From assembly GCF_910588665.1 (NCBI RefSeq), contig NZ_CAJUPR010000007.1:56494-120493 (forward strand): a stretch of 64,000 bases of DNA, in the 5' to 3' direction. The position numbers and the translations under genes were made by a program. The stretch is from an uncultured Brachyspira sp. GTDB lineage: Bacteria; Spirochaetota; Brachyspiria; Brachyspirales; Brachyspiraceae. Shown here one piece after another: positions 1 to 8,216 of the stretch; within the stretch, counting starts at the first letter, position 1; each line of letters opens with the position of its first letter. The notes under the pieces were generated by a model that did not search any database, was not told the DNA's origin, and saw nothing but the letters and a program-made list of their open reading frames with translations.

Positions 1-1
1 G

Positions 2-3000
2 ACATTTCTTCCCGAATTGAGAAGAACATTCCTAGCGCTTTTAAATGCTTCGGAAGACGATATGTATACTATTGAACACCCTGAATTGACGGCTGCAATA
101 GGAGCTGCTTTCTCAGAAAGTGAGGATCAAACCATAATAAAAGTTTCAGAGTTTACAGAATTAGTAAGAAATATTTCTGCTGAAGCAAAAATAACTAATT
201 CTAAAACAAGGGAAGCTTTATTTTCAAGTATGCAGGAATACGAAGAATGGAAAGAAGAGCATAGCAGAGATAAAGTAAAATCTTCCGATGTATCATCGGT
301 TAATGGCAGAAATACATTCTTAGGCATAGATTCAGGATCTACCACCACAAAAATAGTTATTATTGATGAAGAAGGAAGCGTAGTATTAAGACATTATAGA
401 AATAATAATGGTAATCCTGTAGGCGCTGTTACCAAAGGTCTTACTGAAATAAAAAAAGAATTAGATGAAAAAAATATAAAAATAAATATAGTAAGGACAG
501 CTGTAACAGGATACGGAGAAGATTTAATAAAAGCTGCTTTCAATATGGACGAGGGTATAGTTGAAACTATGGCTCATTACAGAGGAGCTAAAGCTTTTGA
601 TAAAGATGTAAGCTTTATACTTGATATAGGCGGACAGGACATGAAAGCAATATTTATTAAAGACGGCATAATTGAAAATATTGAAATTAATGAAGCCTGT
701 TCATCTGGCTGCGGTTCTTTTATAGAAACATTTGCATTAGGAATGGGTTATAATGTTTCGGATTTTGCCGATATTGCCTGCGAATCTTCAAGCCCTTGCG
801 ATTTGGGAAGCCGCTGTACAGTTTTTATGAATAGTAAAGTTAAGCAGTCTTTAAGGGAAGGTTCTTCGGTTTCCGATATTTCCGCAGGACTTGCTAAGAG
901 TGTTACTTTAAATTGTTTTACCAAAGTTTTAAAAATTACTGATACATCTGTTTTGGGAGAGCATATAGTTGTTCAAGGCGGTACTTTCAAAAACTCTGCT
1001 GTCCTCCGTTCTGTGGAGAAATTTTTAAATAAAAAAGTTATACGCCCAGATATATCCGAGCTTATGGGTGCTTACGGCTGTGCATTGCTTGCTTTAGATA
1101 CTTATAATATGAATAAGGAAGATACAGCTTTTATAGGATTGGATAATTTACAGGAGGCTAATGATTATGAAAGAAAACAGCTTACCTGTAAGGGCTGCGA
1201 AAATCTATGTACAGTTACAAGATTAAAATTTAAAGATAATAAATCATTCTATACAGGCAATAAATGCGAAAAAATATTCACTAATAAAGGAAGCAAGAAA
1301 ATAAATTACGGAATGGATATTACCCAGAAAAAGCTTTCATTATTGTTTGACAGACCTTTAGCTCCCGCTTCAGATGAAATAAAAGGAATTATAGGCATAC
1401 CGCGTGTACTTAATATGTATCAAAACTTCCCATTCTGGGCTACTATATTTGTAGAATGCGGATACAGAGTTCAGTTGTCTTCTAATTCCAGTATGGCTAT
1501 AGCTGAGAAGGGTTCAGGAACTGTTATGAGCGATAATATATGTTTTCCTGCTAAAATAGCCAACGGACATATATATGATTTAATAGAATCAAAGGTTGAC
1601 AGAATATTTTATCCTTCGGTTGTTCTTGAAAAAAGCGAAGATGACGGAAGCGTTAATAGTTATAACTGTCCTGTTGTAACGGGATATCCCGATGTAATAG
1701 ACAGTTCTATAAGTCCATTAACTAAGTACGGAATACCTTTTGATGCTCCTGCAATCAGTTTTTTAAATGAAGATTTATTATACAAAGGCTGTAAAGCTTA
1801 TTTTGTTAAAGTTTTAGGAATAAATAAAAAGGATTTTAACAGAGCTTTCAAAATGGCTTTAAATGAGCAGATTAGAATAAAAGATGAATTAAAAGCCGAA
1901 GGGAAAAAAATAATAGAGCATGCTGAAAAAACTAATACGCCTACTATACTTATAGTAAGCAGACCTTATCATATAGATCCTTTAATAAATCATAAGATAC
2001 CTGAAACTATTGCTTCATTCGGCATTAATGTGCTTACCGAAGACGGGCTTGATATAGACGAGTCTCTTGCCGATGTGCAGGTTTTAACTCAATGGTCTTA
2101 TCCTAATAAAATGTTTAAGTCGGCTTTATGGGCTGCGCATCAGAAGGATATTAGGCTTGAAGTTGTACAGATTAATAGTTTCGGATGCGGTCCTGATGCT
2201 ACCACTTCAGACGAAATAAAATCAATACTTAATGCATACGGTAAAAATCCTACTTTGGTAAAAGTTGATGAGATATCAAGTCCTGGAAGTATCAGATTAA
2301 GAATACGCTCTATGATAGAAAGTATGAAGATGAAAGAAGGTTTTATACCTAATGATAAGCCTGATAGAACCATTATTAAAAGGTATGAGAAAAATGAAAG
2401 AAGAGCCGTGCTTGTTCCTAAATTCGGTCAGTTCTATGATCCTATGATTTTGACTTTATTGGAAAGAAGCGGATATGATGCGATTTCTCTTCCAGAGCCT
2501 GACGCTGAATCTGTTGAATTAGGATTAAGATATGCAAATCAGGATATATGCTATCCTGCCACCATTGTAATAGGCGATATTATAAGAGCTGTACAAAGCG
2601 GAAAATATGATTCTGAAAATATAGCTGCGGGCATTACTCAGACAGGAGGACAATGCAGGGCAAGTAATTATGCTTCTCTTATAAAAAGAGGCTTGATTAA
2701 TGCGGGATATCCAGATGTTCCCGTTGTAACCGTAGGATTAACAGTTATTAATGATCAGCCTGGCTTTGAACTTTCTAAAATTGATTTAATGAAAGAGGGT
2801 ATTGTTGCTATGCCTTATGCCGATGCTGTATCTGCGATGTATTATTATACTGCAGCCCGTGAAATTAGGAAAGGCGATTCTTTGGCGCTTGCAAATAAAT
2901 ACATATCTTTACACCCTAAAGATTTTGCACTTAAAGCAACGGATAAATTATTAAAGCAGGCTGTTGCAGAGTTTAACGCCGTTGAAACTTATGACTTGGA

Positions 3001-3646
3001 TTTGCCTAAAGCAGGCTTGGTTGGAGAGATATATGTAAAATATAATAAATTTGCAAACGGAGATGTATGCGATTGGCTTATGTCAAAAGGAATTGAGGTG
3101 ATAGTTCCTCCTATATTTGATTTCTTTGTACAGAAAGTTATAAGTGCTCAGGTTAATAAAGAAACCAATGCAAGAGATGTGTCATTTTTAGGTTATTACG
3201 GTTCTAAGATATCGGAAAAAGTTATTGATGTAAGAGTAGATTCAATCAATCAGATAATGTCTAAATTCAAAGGATTCAGACCTCTTCATCATATACGCCA
3301 TATAGCCGAAAATGCTGCTAAAGTTACCGCTATGACTAATCAGTTCGGGGAAGCTTGGCTTTTACCCGGTGAAATAGCCACTTTTGCCGAGGAAGGCGTA
3401 AATAATGTTCTTTGTCTTCAGCCTTTCGGCTGCATTGCAAATCATATTATAGCAAGAGGTATTGAAACGAGACTTAAAACAAGATATCCTGATTTGAATT
3501 TGCTTTATTTGGATATGGATGCTGGTGCAAGCGAAGTTAATACTATAAACCGTTTAGAGTTCTTTGTACGCTCTGCTAAAGACAGTATGAATTCTGTTTA
3601 TGCTTTAGACAGCATTAAAGATGAAGTCGGAGCTTATGCTAAATAG
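2..3646 (+). CDS. Acyl-CoA dehydratase activase / HgdB-like giant fusion protein (5' end outside window)
   Basis: The frame is open to the first base of the window, so the gene starts upstream; the TTG at 17 is only an internal codon. What remains is about 1,215 residues. The first 25 or so residues look like the tail of one BcrAD/BadFG ASKHA ATPase domain. A complete second one follows (numbered from the TTG at 17: phosphate loop GIDSGSTTTK near 102, GGQDMKA near 205, cluster-type CSSGCGSF near 228). Next come a Cys-rich segment (CKGCENLC near 392), a DUF2229-type domain (about 450-660) and an HgdB-like C-terminal part. Family knowledge: such activases use ATP to inject an electron into 2-hydroxyacyl-CoA dehydratase-like partners through a [4Fe-4S] cluster. 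Large fused versions occur in anaerobes, with substrate mostly unknown. A hairpin terminator follows closely. Confidence 0.85.
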   Translation, partial: TFLPELRRTFLALLNASEDDMYTIEHPELTAAIGAAFSESEDQTIIKVSEFTELVRNISAEAKITNSKTREALFSSMQEYEEWKEEHSRDKVKSSDVSSVNGRNTFLGIDSGSTTTKIVIIDEEGSVVLRHYRNNNGNPVGAVTKGLTEIKKELDEKNIKINIVRTAVTGYGEDLIKAAFNMDEGIVETMAHYRGAKAFDKDVSFILDIGGQDMKAIFIKDGIIENIEINEACSSGCGSFIETFALGMGYNVSDFADIACESSSPCDLGSRCTVFMNSKVKQSLREGSSVSDISAGLAKSVTLNCFTKVLKITDTSVLGEHIVVQGGTFKNSAVLRSVEKFLNKKVIRPDISELMGAYGCALLALDTYNMNKEDTAFIGLDNLQEANDYERKQLTCKGCENLCTVTRLKFKDNKSFYTGNKCEKIFTNKGSKKINYGMDITQKKLSLLFDRPLAPASDEIKGIIGIPRVLNMYQNFPFWATIFVECGYRVQLSSNSSMAIAEKGSGTVMSDNICFPAKIANGHIYDLIESKVDRIFYPSVVLEKSEDDGSVNSYNCPVVTGYPDVIDSSISPLTKYGIPFDAPAISFLNEDLLYKGCKAYFVKVLGINKKDFNRAFKMALNEQIRIKDELKAEGKKIIEHAEKTNTPTILIVSRPYHIDPLINHKIPETIASFGINVLTEDGLDIDESLADVQVLTQWSYPNKMFKSALWAAHQKDIRLEVVQINSFGCGPDATTSDEIKSILNAYGKNPTLVKVDEISSPGSIRLRIRSMIESMKMKEGFIPNDKPDRTIIKRYEKNERRAVLVPKFGQFYDPMILTLLERSGYDAISLPEPDAESVELGLRYANQDICYPATIVIGDIIRAVQSGKYDSENIAAGITQTGGQCRASNYASLIKRGLINAGYPDVPVVTVGLTVINDQPGFELSKIDLMKEGIVAMPYADAVSAMYYYTAAREIRKGDSLALANKYISLHPKDFALKATDKLLKQAVAEFNAVETYDLDLPKAGLVGEIYVKYNKFANGDVCDWLMSKGIEVIVPPIFDFFVQKVISAQVNKETNARDVSFLGYYGSKISEKVIDVRVDSINQIMSKFKGFRPLHHIRHIAENAAKVTAMTNQFGEAWLLPGEIATFAEEGVNNVLCLQPFGCIANHIIARGIETRLKTRYPDLNLLYLDMDAGASEVNTINRLEFFVRSAKDSMNSVYALDSIKDEVGAYAK

Positions 3647-3708
3647 TTTTAATAAAAGACTTTATTATTTAAAATATGATGAAAATTCTTAAATAGAATT
3701 AATAAAAT

Positions 3709-3740
3709 TAAAAAGGGGCTTTACAGCTCCTTTTTTTGTA
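3709..3740 (+). terminator. Intrinsic terminator after the activase gene
   Basis: The arms AGGGGCT and AGCTCCT enclose a TTAC loop and are followed by a run of seven T. It lies about 65 bases after the stop codon. Confidence 0.8.
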
Positions 3741-3888
3741 TTTTTTCTGATTTTTTGTAAGAAATGTATTATATTTTGTGATTAAAAAAAATTATAATAT
3801 ATAAATATATATTATAAAAGCTTGAAATAAATTTGATTTTATTATATATTTATACAGTATTTATTTATACCATATAAAGGAGCATATA

Positions 3889-4113
3889 ATGAATAAATTT
3901 CAAAGTACCATCTATTACAAAAAGTTAATAAAAAACATATTAGATAACATTACGGAAGATGATTATTTTTATAACAAAAAAATAAACTGGGAGGATTGGG
4001 TTATAATGAGAGTTGATATTAATAATGCTGTCGCTAAACTGGATAATATCAATATAAGCAATTATAATACGGAAATTTTAGATCAAATATTGGATATTTT
4101 GGAGGAATATTGA
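3889..4113 (+). CDS. Small hypothetical protein, first gene of a two-gene unit
   Basis: A 74-residue acidic, helical-looking protein with no recognised domain. The ATG is preceded by a good ribosome binding site (AAGGAG, 8 bases upstream). The stop codon sits 2 bases before the ATG of the next gene, so the two are probably co-translated. That neighbour is a small helix-turn-helix protein, so this one could be its partner, but nothing in the sequence proves it. No signal peptide or membrane segment is visible. Confidence 0.6.
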   Translation: MNKFQSTIYYKKLIKNILDNITEDDYFYNKKINWEDWVIMRVDINNAVAKLDNINISNYNTEILDQILDILEEY

Positions 4114-4115
4114 TA

Positions 4116-4493
4116 ATGTGTAATTTATGCCCGAAATATGACACTTGTAAAAAACTCTGCAATGATATTTTAAAAGAAATTAATATAAGTTTAGGTACTA
4201 GGAAAAACGATTCCGACAAAACGGACAGCAGGGAAACCTTATTAACAAATGAGGATTTGGAAAGCATACTTTATTCAAATGCTTTAAGTGAAAACGAGTA
4301 CAGCAGAGTATCAAATTTAATAATAGCGATACTTACTCCGAAACAAAAAATGATAATGAAATTATTTTCTGAAGGCAAAACACAGGAAGAATTAGCCGAA
4401 ATATTAAATGTTACTCAGTCGGCAGTATCTCAGTATTTAAGAGCTATAAAGAAAGAGATATCAAAGCAGTTTTATATGGTGATTAATTTATAA
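4116..4493 (+). CDS. Small Cys-rich protein with sigma-70 region 4-like helix-turn-helix
   Basis: The protein has 125 residues from the ATG at 4116, which is preferred over an in-frame TTG at 4110 because GGAGG (4101-4105) is correctly spaced only for the ATG. The N-terminus has four cysteines (C2, C5, C11, C15), possibly a metal site. The C-terminal half (LTPKQKMIMKLFSEG, then QEELAEILNVTQSAVSQYL) is a typical sigma-70 region 4/LuxR-like helix-turn-helix, so it probably binds DNA. No region 2 is present, so it is not a complete sigma factor. The gene is followed by a bidirectional terminator shared with the convergent flagellin gene. Target unknown. Confidence 0.7.
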   Translation: MCNLCPKYDTCKKLCNDILKEINISLGTRKNDSDKTDSRETLLTNEDLESILYSNALSENEYSRVSNLIIAILTPKQKMIMKLFSEGKTQEELAEILNVTQSAVSQYLRAIKKEISKQFYMVINL

Positions 4494-4513
4494 AAAATAA
4501 GTAATTTTTAAAA

Positions 4514-4552
4514 CAAAAGGAGATATTCTTAAAAAGAATATCTCCTTTTTTA
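4514..4552. terminator. Bidirectional intrinsic terminator
   Basis: A near-perfect 15-bp stem (AAAGGAGATATTCTT paired with its complement) with A-run and T-run flanks on both sides. It serves the HTH gene on the plus strand and flaB on the minus strand, which converge here. Confidence 0.9.
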
Positions 4553-4578
4553 ATATGGTTAATATTACATAATATTAA

Positions 4579-5451
4579 TTATTGTAATAATCTAAGAGCG
4601 CCTTGCGGAAGCTGATTAGCCTGAGCAAGCATAGACAAGTTAGCCTGATTAAGAATTTGATCTTTAGCAAGTTTAACTGATGCTTCAGCCATATCTGTAT
4701 CTCTAATTCTGCTTTCAGAAGCCTGCATGTTTTCAAATCCTACCATTAAGCCTTGGGCTGTCATTTCTAATCTGTTTTGATAAGCGCCTAAGTCGGATCT
4801 TTGTTTTAATACTTTAAGAAGAGCTTCATCTACCATACCTATAACGGAGTTGGCTTTAGCAGGACTTGAAACACTTATAAATGTAGCGCTGATAGCGGGA
4901 CCTACAGGATTTTTAAGTCCTAAAGCTTGGCTGTTCATAGTACCGATATAAACTCTTTTTCTTTCGTCCATATTAGCGCCTATATGAAGCCACATAGAAG
5001 CTGTAGGTGTGTTTTCGCCTGTGGGTCTGGCAAATCTGCCTGTCAGCATATTAAGTTTGTTGAATTGAGCTTGGCTTGCAACACGGTCGATTTCATCTAC
5101 TAACTGAGAAACTTCAATTTGTACATAAAGTCTGTCTTCGTCGGTATAGATACCGTTAGCAGCTTGTATAGCTAATTCGCGGATTCTTTGAAGAATATTT
5201 GTAGTTTCATCCAAGTATCCTTCTGTAGTTTGTATGAAAGATATACCGTCCTGAGTATTTCTTTCAGCCTGACGCAAACCGCGTATCTGAGTGCGCATTT
5301 TTTCGGATACGGCAAGTCCGCTGGCATCATCTCCCGCTTGGTTGATTCTCATACCGCTTGAAATCATAGCTGCATCTTTTTTTAAATCTACCTGACGGAA
5401 TTTAAGAGTGCGCTGCGCATTAATAGCGCTTATATTATTGTTGATAACCAT
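4579..5451 (-). CDS. flaB: Flagellin FlaB (periplasmic flagellar filament core protein)
   Basis: A 290-residue flagellin. The conserved N-terminal D0/D1 part begins MVINNNISAINAQR and contains SSGMRINQAGDDASGLAVS. The C-terminal D1/D0 part contains SESRIRDTDMAEA and ends NLSMLAQANQLPQGALRLLQ. The central variable domain is almost absent, as is usual for spirochaete FlaB proteins of about 285 residues whose filaments lie in the periplasm. There is no Sec signal; export is by the flagellar type III apparatus. The ATG has a GGAGG site 9 bases upstream and a sigma-28-like promoter. Which FlaB paralogue (1, 2 or 3) this is cannot be decided here. Confidence 0.95.
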   Translation of the reverse strand: MVINNNISAINAQRTLKFRQVDLKKDAAMISSGMRINQAGDDASGLAVSEKMRTQIRGLRQAERNTQDGISFIQTTEGYLDETTNILQRIRELAIQAANGIYTDEDRLYVQIEVSQLVDEIDRVASQAQFNKLNMLTGRFARPTGENTPTASMWLHIGANMDERKRVYIGTMNSQALGLKNPVGPAISATFISVSSPAKANSVIGMVDEALLKVLKQRSDLGAYQNRLEMTAQGLMVGFENMQASESRIRDTDMAEASVKLAKDQILNQANLSMLAQANQLPQGALRLLQ

Positions 5452-5502
5452 ATGGTTCCTCCATGAATTATTTATATGTATTCTTCCTTGAACACATAGT
5501 TA

Positions 5503-5529
5503 TTATCGGTTACTATAGATTAATTATTA
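5503..5529 (-). promoter_or_regulatory. Sigma-28 (FliA)-type promoter of flaB
   Basis: Reading on the minus strand, TAAT is followed after exactly 15 bases by ACCGATAA, close to the FliA consensus TAAA-N15-GCCGATAA. The predicted start leaves a leader of about 45 bases with a strong ribosome binding site. This fits late flagellar gene control. Confidence 0.75.
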
Positions 5530-5624
5530 ATTTTTTTTATATAAATAAAATTTTTTTGTTGCATTATTTGAAAATTATAAAAACCTTCCTAATCTTTTTT
5601 AATTAGAAAATAATTAAGAAATAA

Positions 5625-5660
5625 AATAAATGACCTGCATATATGCAAGCCATTTATATT
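5625..5660 (-). terminator. Intrinsic terminator after the beta-barrel pseudogene
   Basis: On the minus strand, AAATGGCTTGCAT and ATGCAGGTCATTT form a hairpin (two mismatches) 12 bases after the stop codon of the decayed outer-membrane gene, followed by an AT-rich tract. Confidence 0.6.
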
Positions 5661-5672
5661 TTTTATTTGTTT

Positions 5673-6316
5673 TTAACGCTCGCCGAAATGATATCCTATA
5701 CTTAGCAAAGCCCCTAATGAATGATGCTGACTTATATTTCTTCCTGCAAACAGCTTTGATACATCATTCTTATTAAAAAACATATATTCATAAAAAACAT
5801 TAAAACCTACTATCAATGCATTTTTTTCATTAATAGTATATATTCTCCTTCCGCATAATATATTTGCATATATTGATATCGGAATACGGCTGGGCTTCAC
5901 ATTGAAATCATCTATAAAAGGTATAAATTTAGCGCCGCTTGAAATACCAAAAACTATGTCCTGATTTATATTAATATTTGGAGTTAATATAAATTTTAAA
6001 GCTAATCCTGTATTAAATCCTGCTATATTCATCTGATTTACTGAGTATTTGCCGTTTAGATCTATTGTACAGATAAGGATCCGAAATTAATACCAGTATC
6101 AAATAATAGGCTTATGCCCCTGATTTTTTCGCCTATAGGGAAATGATAGCCTATCTGCAGATTCAAATCTCCTCTTCCATCAAGTACGCCTCCCGTTAAG
6201 TCTGTAAAGCTTCCTGCAACACCTAATTTAGGAATAAAGTCCAATTCAAATCCCGCAAAAAGAATATTTGAAATTATCAATAAAGAAGAAATAGTTATGA
6301 ATATTTTAAATTGCAT
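5673..6316 (-). pseudogene. Outer-membrane beta-barrel-like protein, frameshifted
   Basis: Two adjacent minus-strand frames form one protein. The first (from 6316) has a signal peptide (MQFKIFITISSLLIISNILFA) and barrel-like strands, and ends LSVQ-stop at 6062. The second frame is open just past that stop and reads TIDLNGKYSVNQMNIAGFNTG, continuing to a typical barrel C-terminus (SIGYHFGER) at 5673. A net gain of one base or loss of two near 6060 explains the break. The intact protein would have about 215 residues. The start overlaps the end of the upstream lipoprotein gene by 22 bases. Function unknown; as written it is truncated. A sequencing error is possible. Confidence 0.7.
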
Positions 6317-6560
6317 ATTATAATCCTAATATTTAATTTATTTAAAAGTTTAACTGATTTTATATAATTGTCATTAGAATTTTTTTGATTAATTGATAAA
6401 GTGTCATCTATTTTGTTTTCTATGACAACATATTTAGAATTTTTGGAGTAATTTAAATCTAATACTTCATTTGTCATAATTGGATTTGTAGATGATTTGC
6501 TACATGATAATAAGTTTATGATGGCAATTGCAGCTGCCAAAAAAATAGATTTTTTTTCAT
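6295..6560 (-). pseudogene. Lipoprotein gene out of frame at a poly-A tract just after the start codon
   Basis: A well-spaced AAGGAG precedes an ATG at 6560, which is followed by eight A, then TCTA, then seven T. In the present sequence this start runs into a stop after 14 codons. One extra A (or T) joins it to the downstream frame and gives MKKKSIFLAAAIAIINLLSCSK, a textbook lipoprotein signal with lipobox LLSC. The mature part is short (about 65 residues) and polar. The gene overlaps the start of the next envelope gene. The homopolymer placement suggests slipped-strand on/off switching or a single-base error; function is unknown. Confidence 0.65.
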
Positions 6561-6948
6561 TTTGATGCTCCTTGTTTTTAATATATTTATTTATATTATA
6601 ATTAATTTAAATCTAAATGTAAAGCTTTATTTTTGAATAATAATCAGAATTTATTAAAAAATAAGTATTTATTCACAAATAATAGAGTATATTTATTATA
6701 TTTTAACCTAATATATACTTTTATTTTCTGTAATAGTGTTTTAAAGAATAAAAACATACTATTTATTATATATGTTTAGACAGATACAGTAAATAATATA
6801 TTATGATTCAATGATAGTTTTAGAATATATAAATTGAAAATATAAAAAACTCATAATTTGCATATATTTCATAAATTAACTTGAAAAAATTATTATATAT
6901 GGTAAAATATGGAAGTATAATCTTAAATTAAATCAAGGTTAAATTATT
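6561..6948. other. Gene-free AT-rich stretch between divergent units
   Basis: No credible reading frame or RNA is seen. It separates the minus-strand lipoprotein/beta-barrel unit from plus-strand rnfE and holds the putative rnfE promoter at its right end. Confidence 0.6.
6881..6908 (+). promoter_or_regulatory. Putative sigma-70 promoter of rnfEAB
   Basis: TTGAAA, 16 bases, TAAAAT, about 40 bases before the rnfE ATG. In DNA this AT-rich such matches are not rare. Confidence 0.5.
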
Positions 6949-7608
6949 ATGAAAAATTCTCAAGTATTTATGGAAGGTGTATGGAAAAATAATCCTACCT
7001 TTGTTCAGGTTCTTGGTATGTGTCCTAGCTTAGCAGTTACAAGCAGCGTTATGAATGCCATAGGTATGTCTGCAGCAACTATATTCGTACTTGTATGCTC
7101 ATCTGCTTTGATTTCGCTTATTAAAAAAATATATGCTAATGAAGTAAGGATAATGGGATACATTGTGGTTATAGCGGCTTTTGTTACTTTAACCGATATA
7201 GTTATGAAAGCTAAGTTTTATACCTTGTCTTTGTCATTAGGTCCCTATATACCGCTTATAGTTGTAAACTGTATTATATTGGGAAGAGCAGAAGCTTTTG
7301 CCAATAAAAACGGAATAATACCTAGTATTTTTGACGCTTTAGGCAACGGCGTTGGCTTCTTTATATCTTTGATACTTCTTGCATCCGTAAGAGAGATTTT
7401 AGGTAATGGAAGCTGGCTTGGTATTGATATAGTTGGAGCTTTAAGAGGCTTTTTTGAATCGGCTATGCCTTTTGCATTGAATGCATATAATGAAATTACT
7501 ACCCCTTGGGTGGTTATGATTATGGCTCCGGGTGCTTTCTTTACTTTAGGCACTTTAATTGCTATAAAAAGAGCTGTAGATGCTAGAGGAGGCAAAGCTA
7601 ATGGTTAA
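6949..7608 (+). CDS. rnfE: Electron transport complex subunit RnfE
   Basis: A 219-residue inner-membrane protein with about six hydrophobic segments. The family hallmark WKNNPTFVQVLGMCPSLAV is near residue 13, and the C-terminal part contains GAFFTLGTLIAIKRAVD. RnfE and RnfA form the pseudo-symmetric membrane core of the Rnf complex, which couples ferredoxin:NAD+ electron transfer to Na+ or H+ transport. The last 8 bases overlap rnfA, so they are translationally coupled. The ribosome binding site is weak (AAGG). Only E, A and B are here; rnfC, rnfD and rnfG are not adjacent, unlike the common CDGEAB order. Confidence 0.93.
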   Translation: MKNSQVFMEGVWKNNPTFVQVLGMCPSLAVTSSVMNAIGMSAATIFVLVCSSALISLIKKIYANEVRIMGYIVVIAAFVTLTDIVMKAKFYTLSLSLGPYIPLIVVNCIILGRAEAFANKNGIIPSIFDALGNGVGFFISLILLASVREILGNGSWLGIDIVGALRGFFESAMPFALNAYNEITTPWVVMIMAPGAFFTLGTLIAIKRAVDARGGKANG

Positions 7609-8182
7609 TTTAATTTTATTATTTATTGCAACCGTTTTAGTTAATAATTTTGTTTTAACTAAATTCTTGGGTATATGTCCGTTTTTAGGAGTATCCAATA
7701 AGTTGGATTCAGCGGTTAGTATGGGTATCGCTGTTACTTTTGTATTGGTTTTAACAGCCGCAGTCAGCTGGATGATACAGTATTATATATTAGTGCCTTT
7801 TAAAATAGAATTTTTACAGACTATTTTATTTATTATAGTTATTGCCGCTTTAGTACAGTTTGTTGAAATGGTTGTAAGAAAAACAAGCGAGAGCTTATAT
7901 TTGGCTTTAGGTATTTTTCTTCCTCTTATTACAACTAACTGCTGCGTATTAGGCTTGGCTTTATTCGGAGTTTTATATAAATATAATTTTATACAGAATA
8001 TAGTTTTTGCCTTAGGCGCAGGCGTAGGCTTTACATTGGCATTGGTTATAATGGCTAGTATAAGAGAGCGTTTAATTACTGCCGATATTCCAGAAGCTTT
8101 TAAAGGACCTGCCATGCCTTTCATTACGGCGGGCATACTTGCTCTTATTTTCTACGGATTCTCAGGTATAATTAAAATATAA
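7601..8182 (+). CDS. rnfA: Electron transport complex subunit RnfA
   Basis: The protein has 193 residues from the ATG at 7601. This start is preferred over the in-frame ATG at 7580 because GAGGAGG lies 6 bases before it and because RnfA proteins begin just before LFIATVLVNNFVLTKFLGICPFLGVS. There are about six membrane helices, and the conserved LITTNCCVLG segment is near residue 108. In current models RnfA and RnfE hold a membrane-embedded iron-sulfur site at their interface. The start overlaps the rnfE stop. Confidence 0.93.
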   Translation: MVNLILLFIATVLVNNFVLTKFLGICPFLGVSNKLDSAVSMGIAVTFVLVLTAAVSWMIQYYILVPFKIEFLQTILFIIVIAALVQFVEMVVRKTSESLYLALGIFLPLITTNCCVLGLALFGVLYKYNFIQNIVFALGAGVGFTLALVIMASIRERLITADIPEAFKGPAMPFITAGILALIFYGFSGIIKI

Positions 8183-8216
8183 TATAGTAGTTAGAAGTAT
8201 TTATAAGGATAATGAA

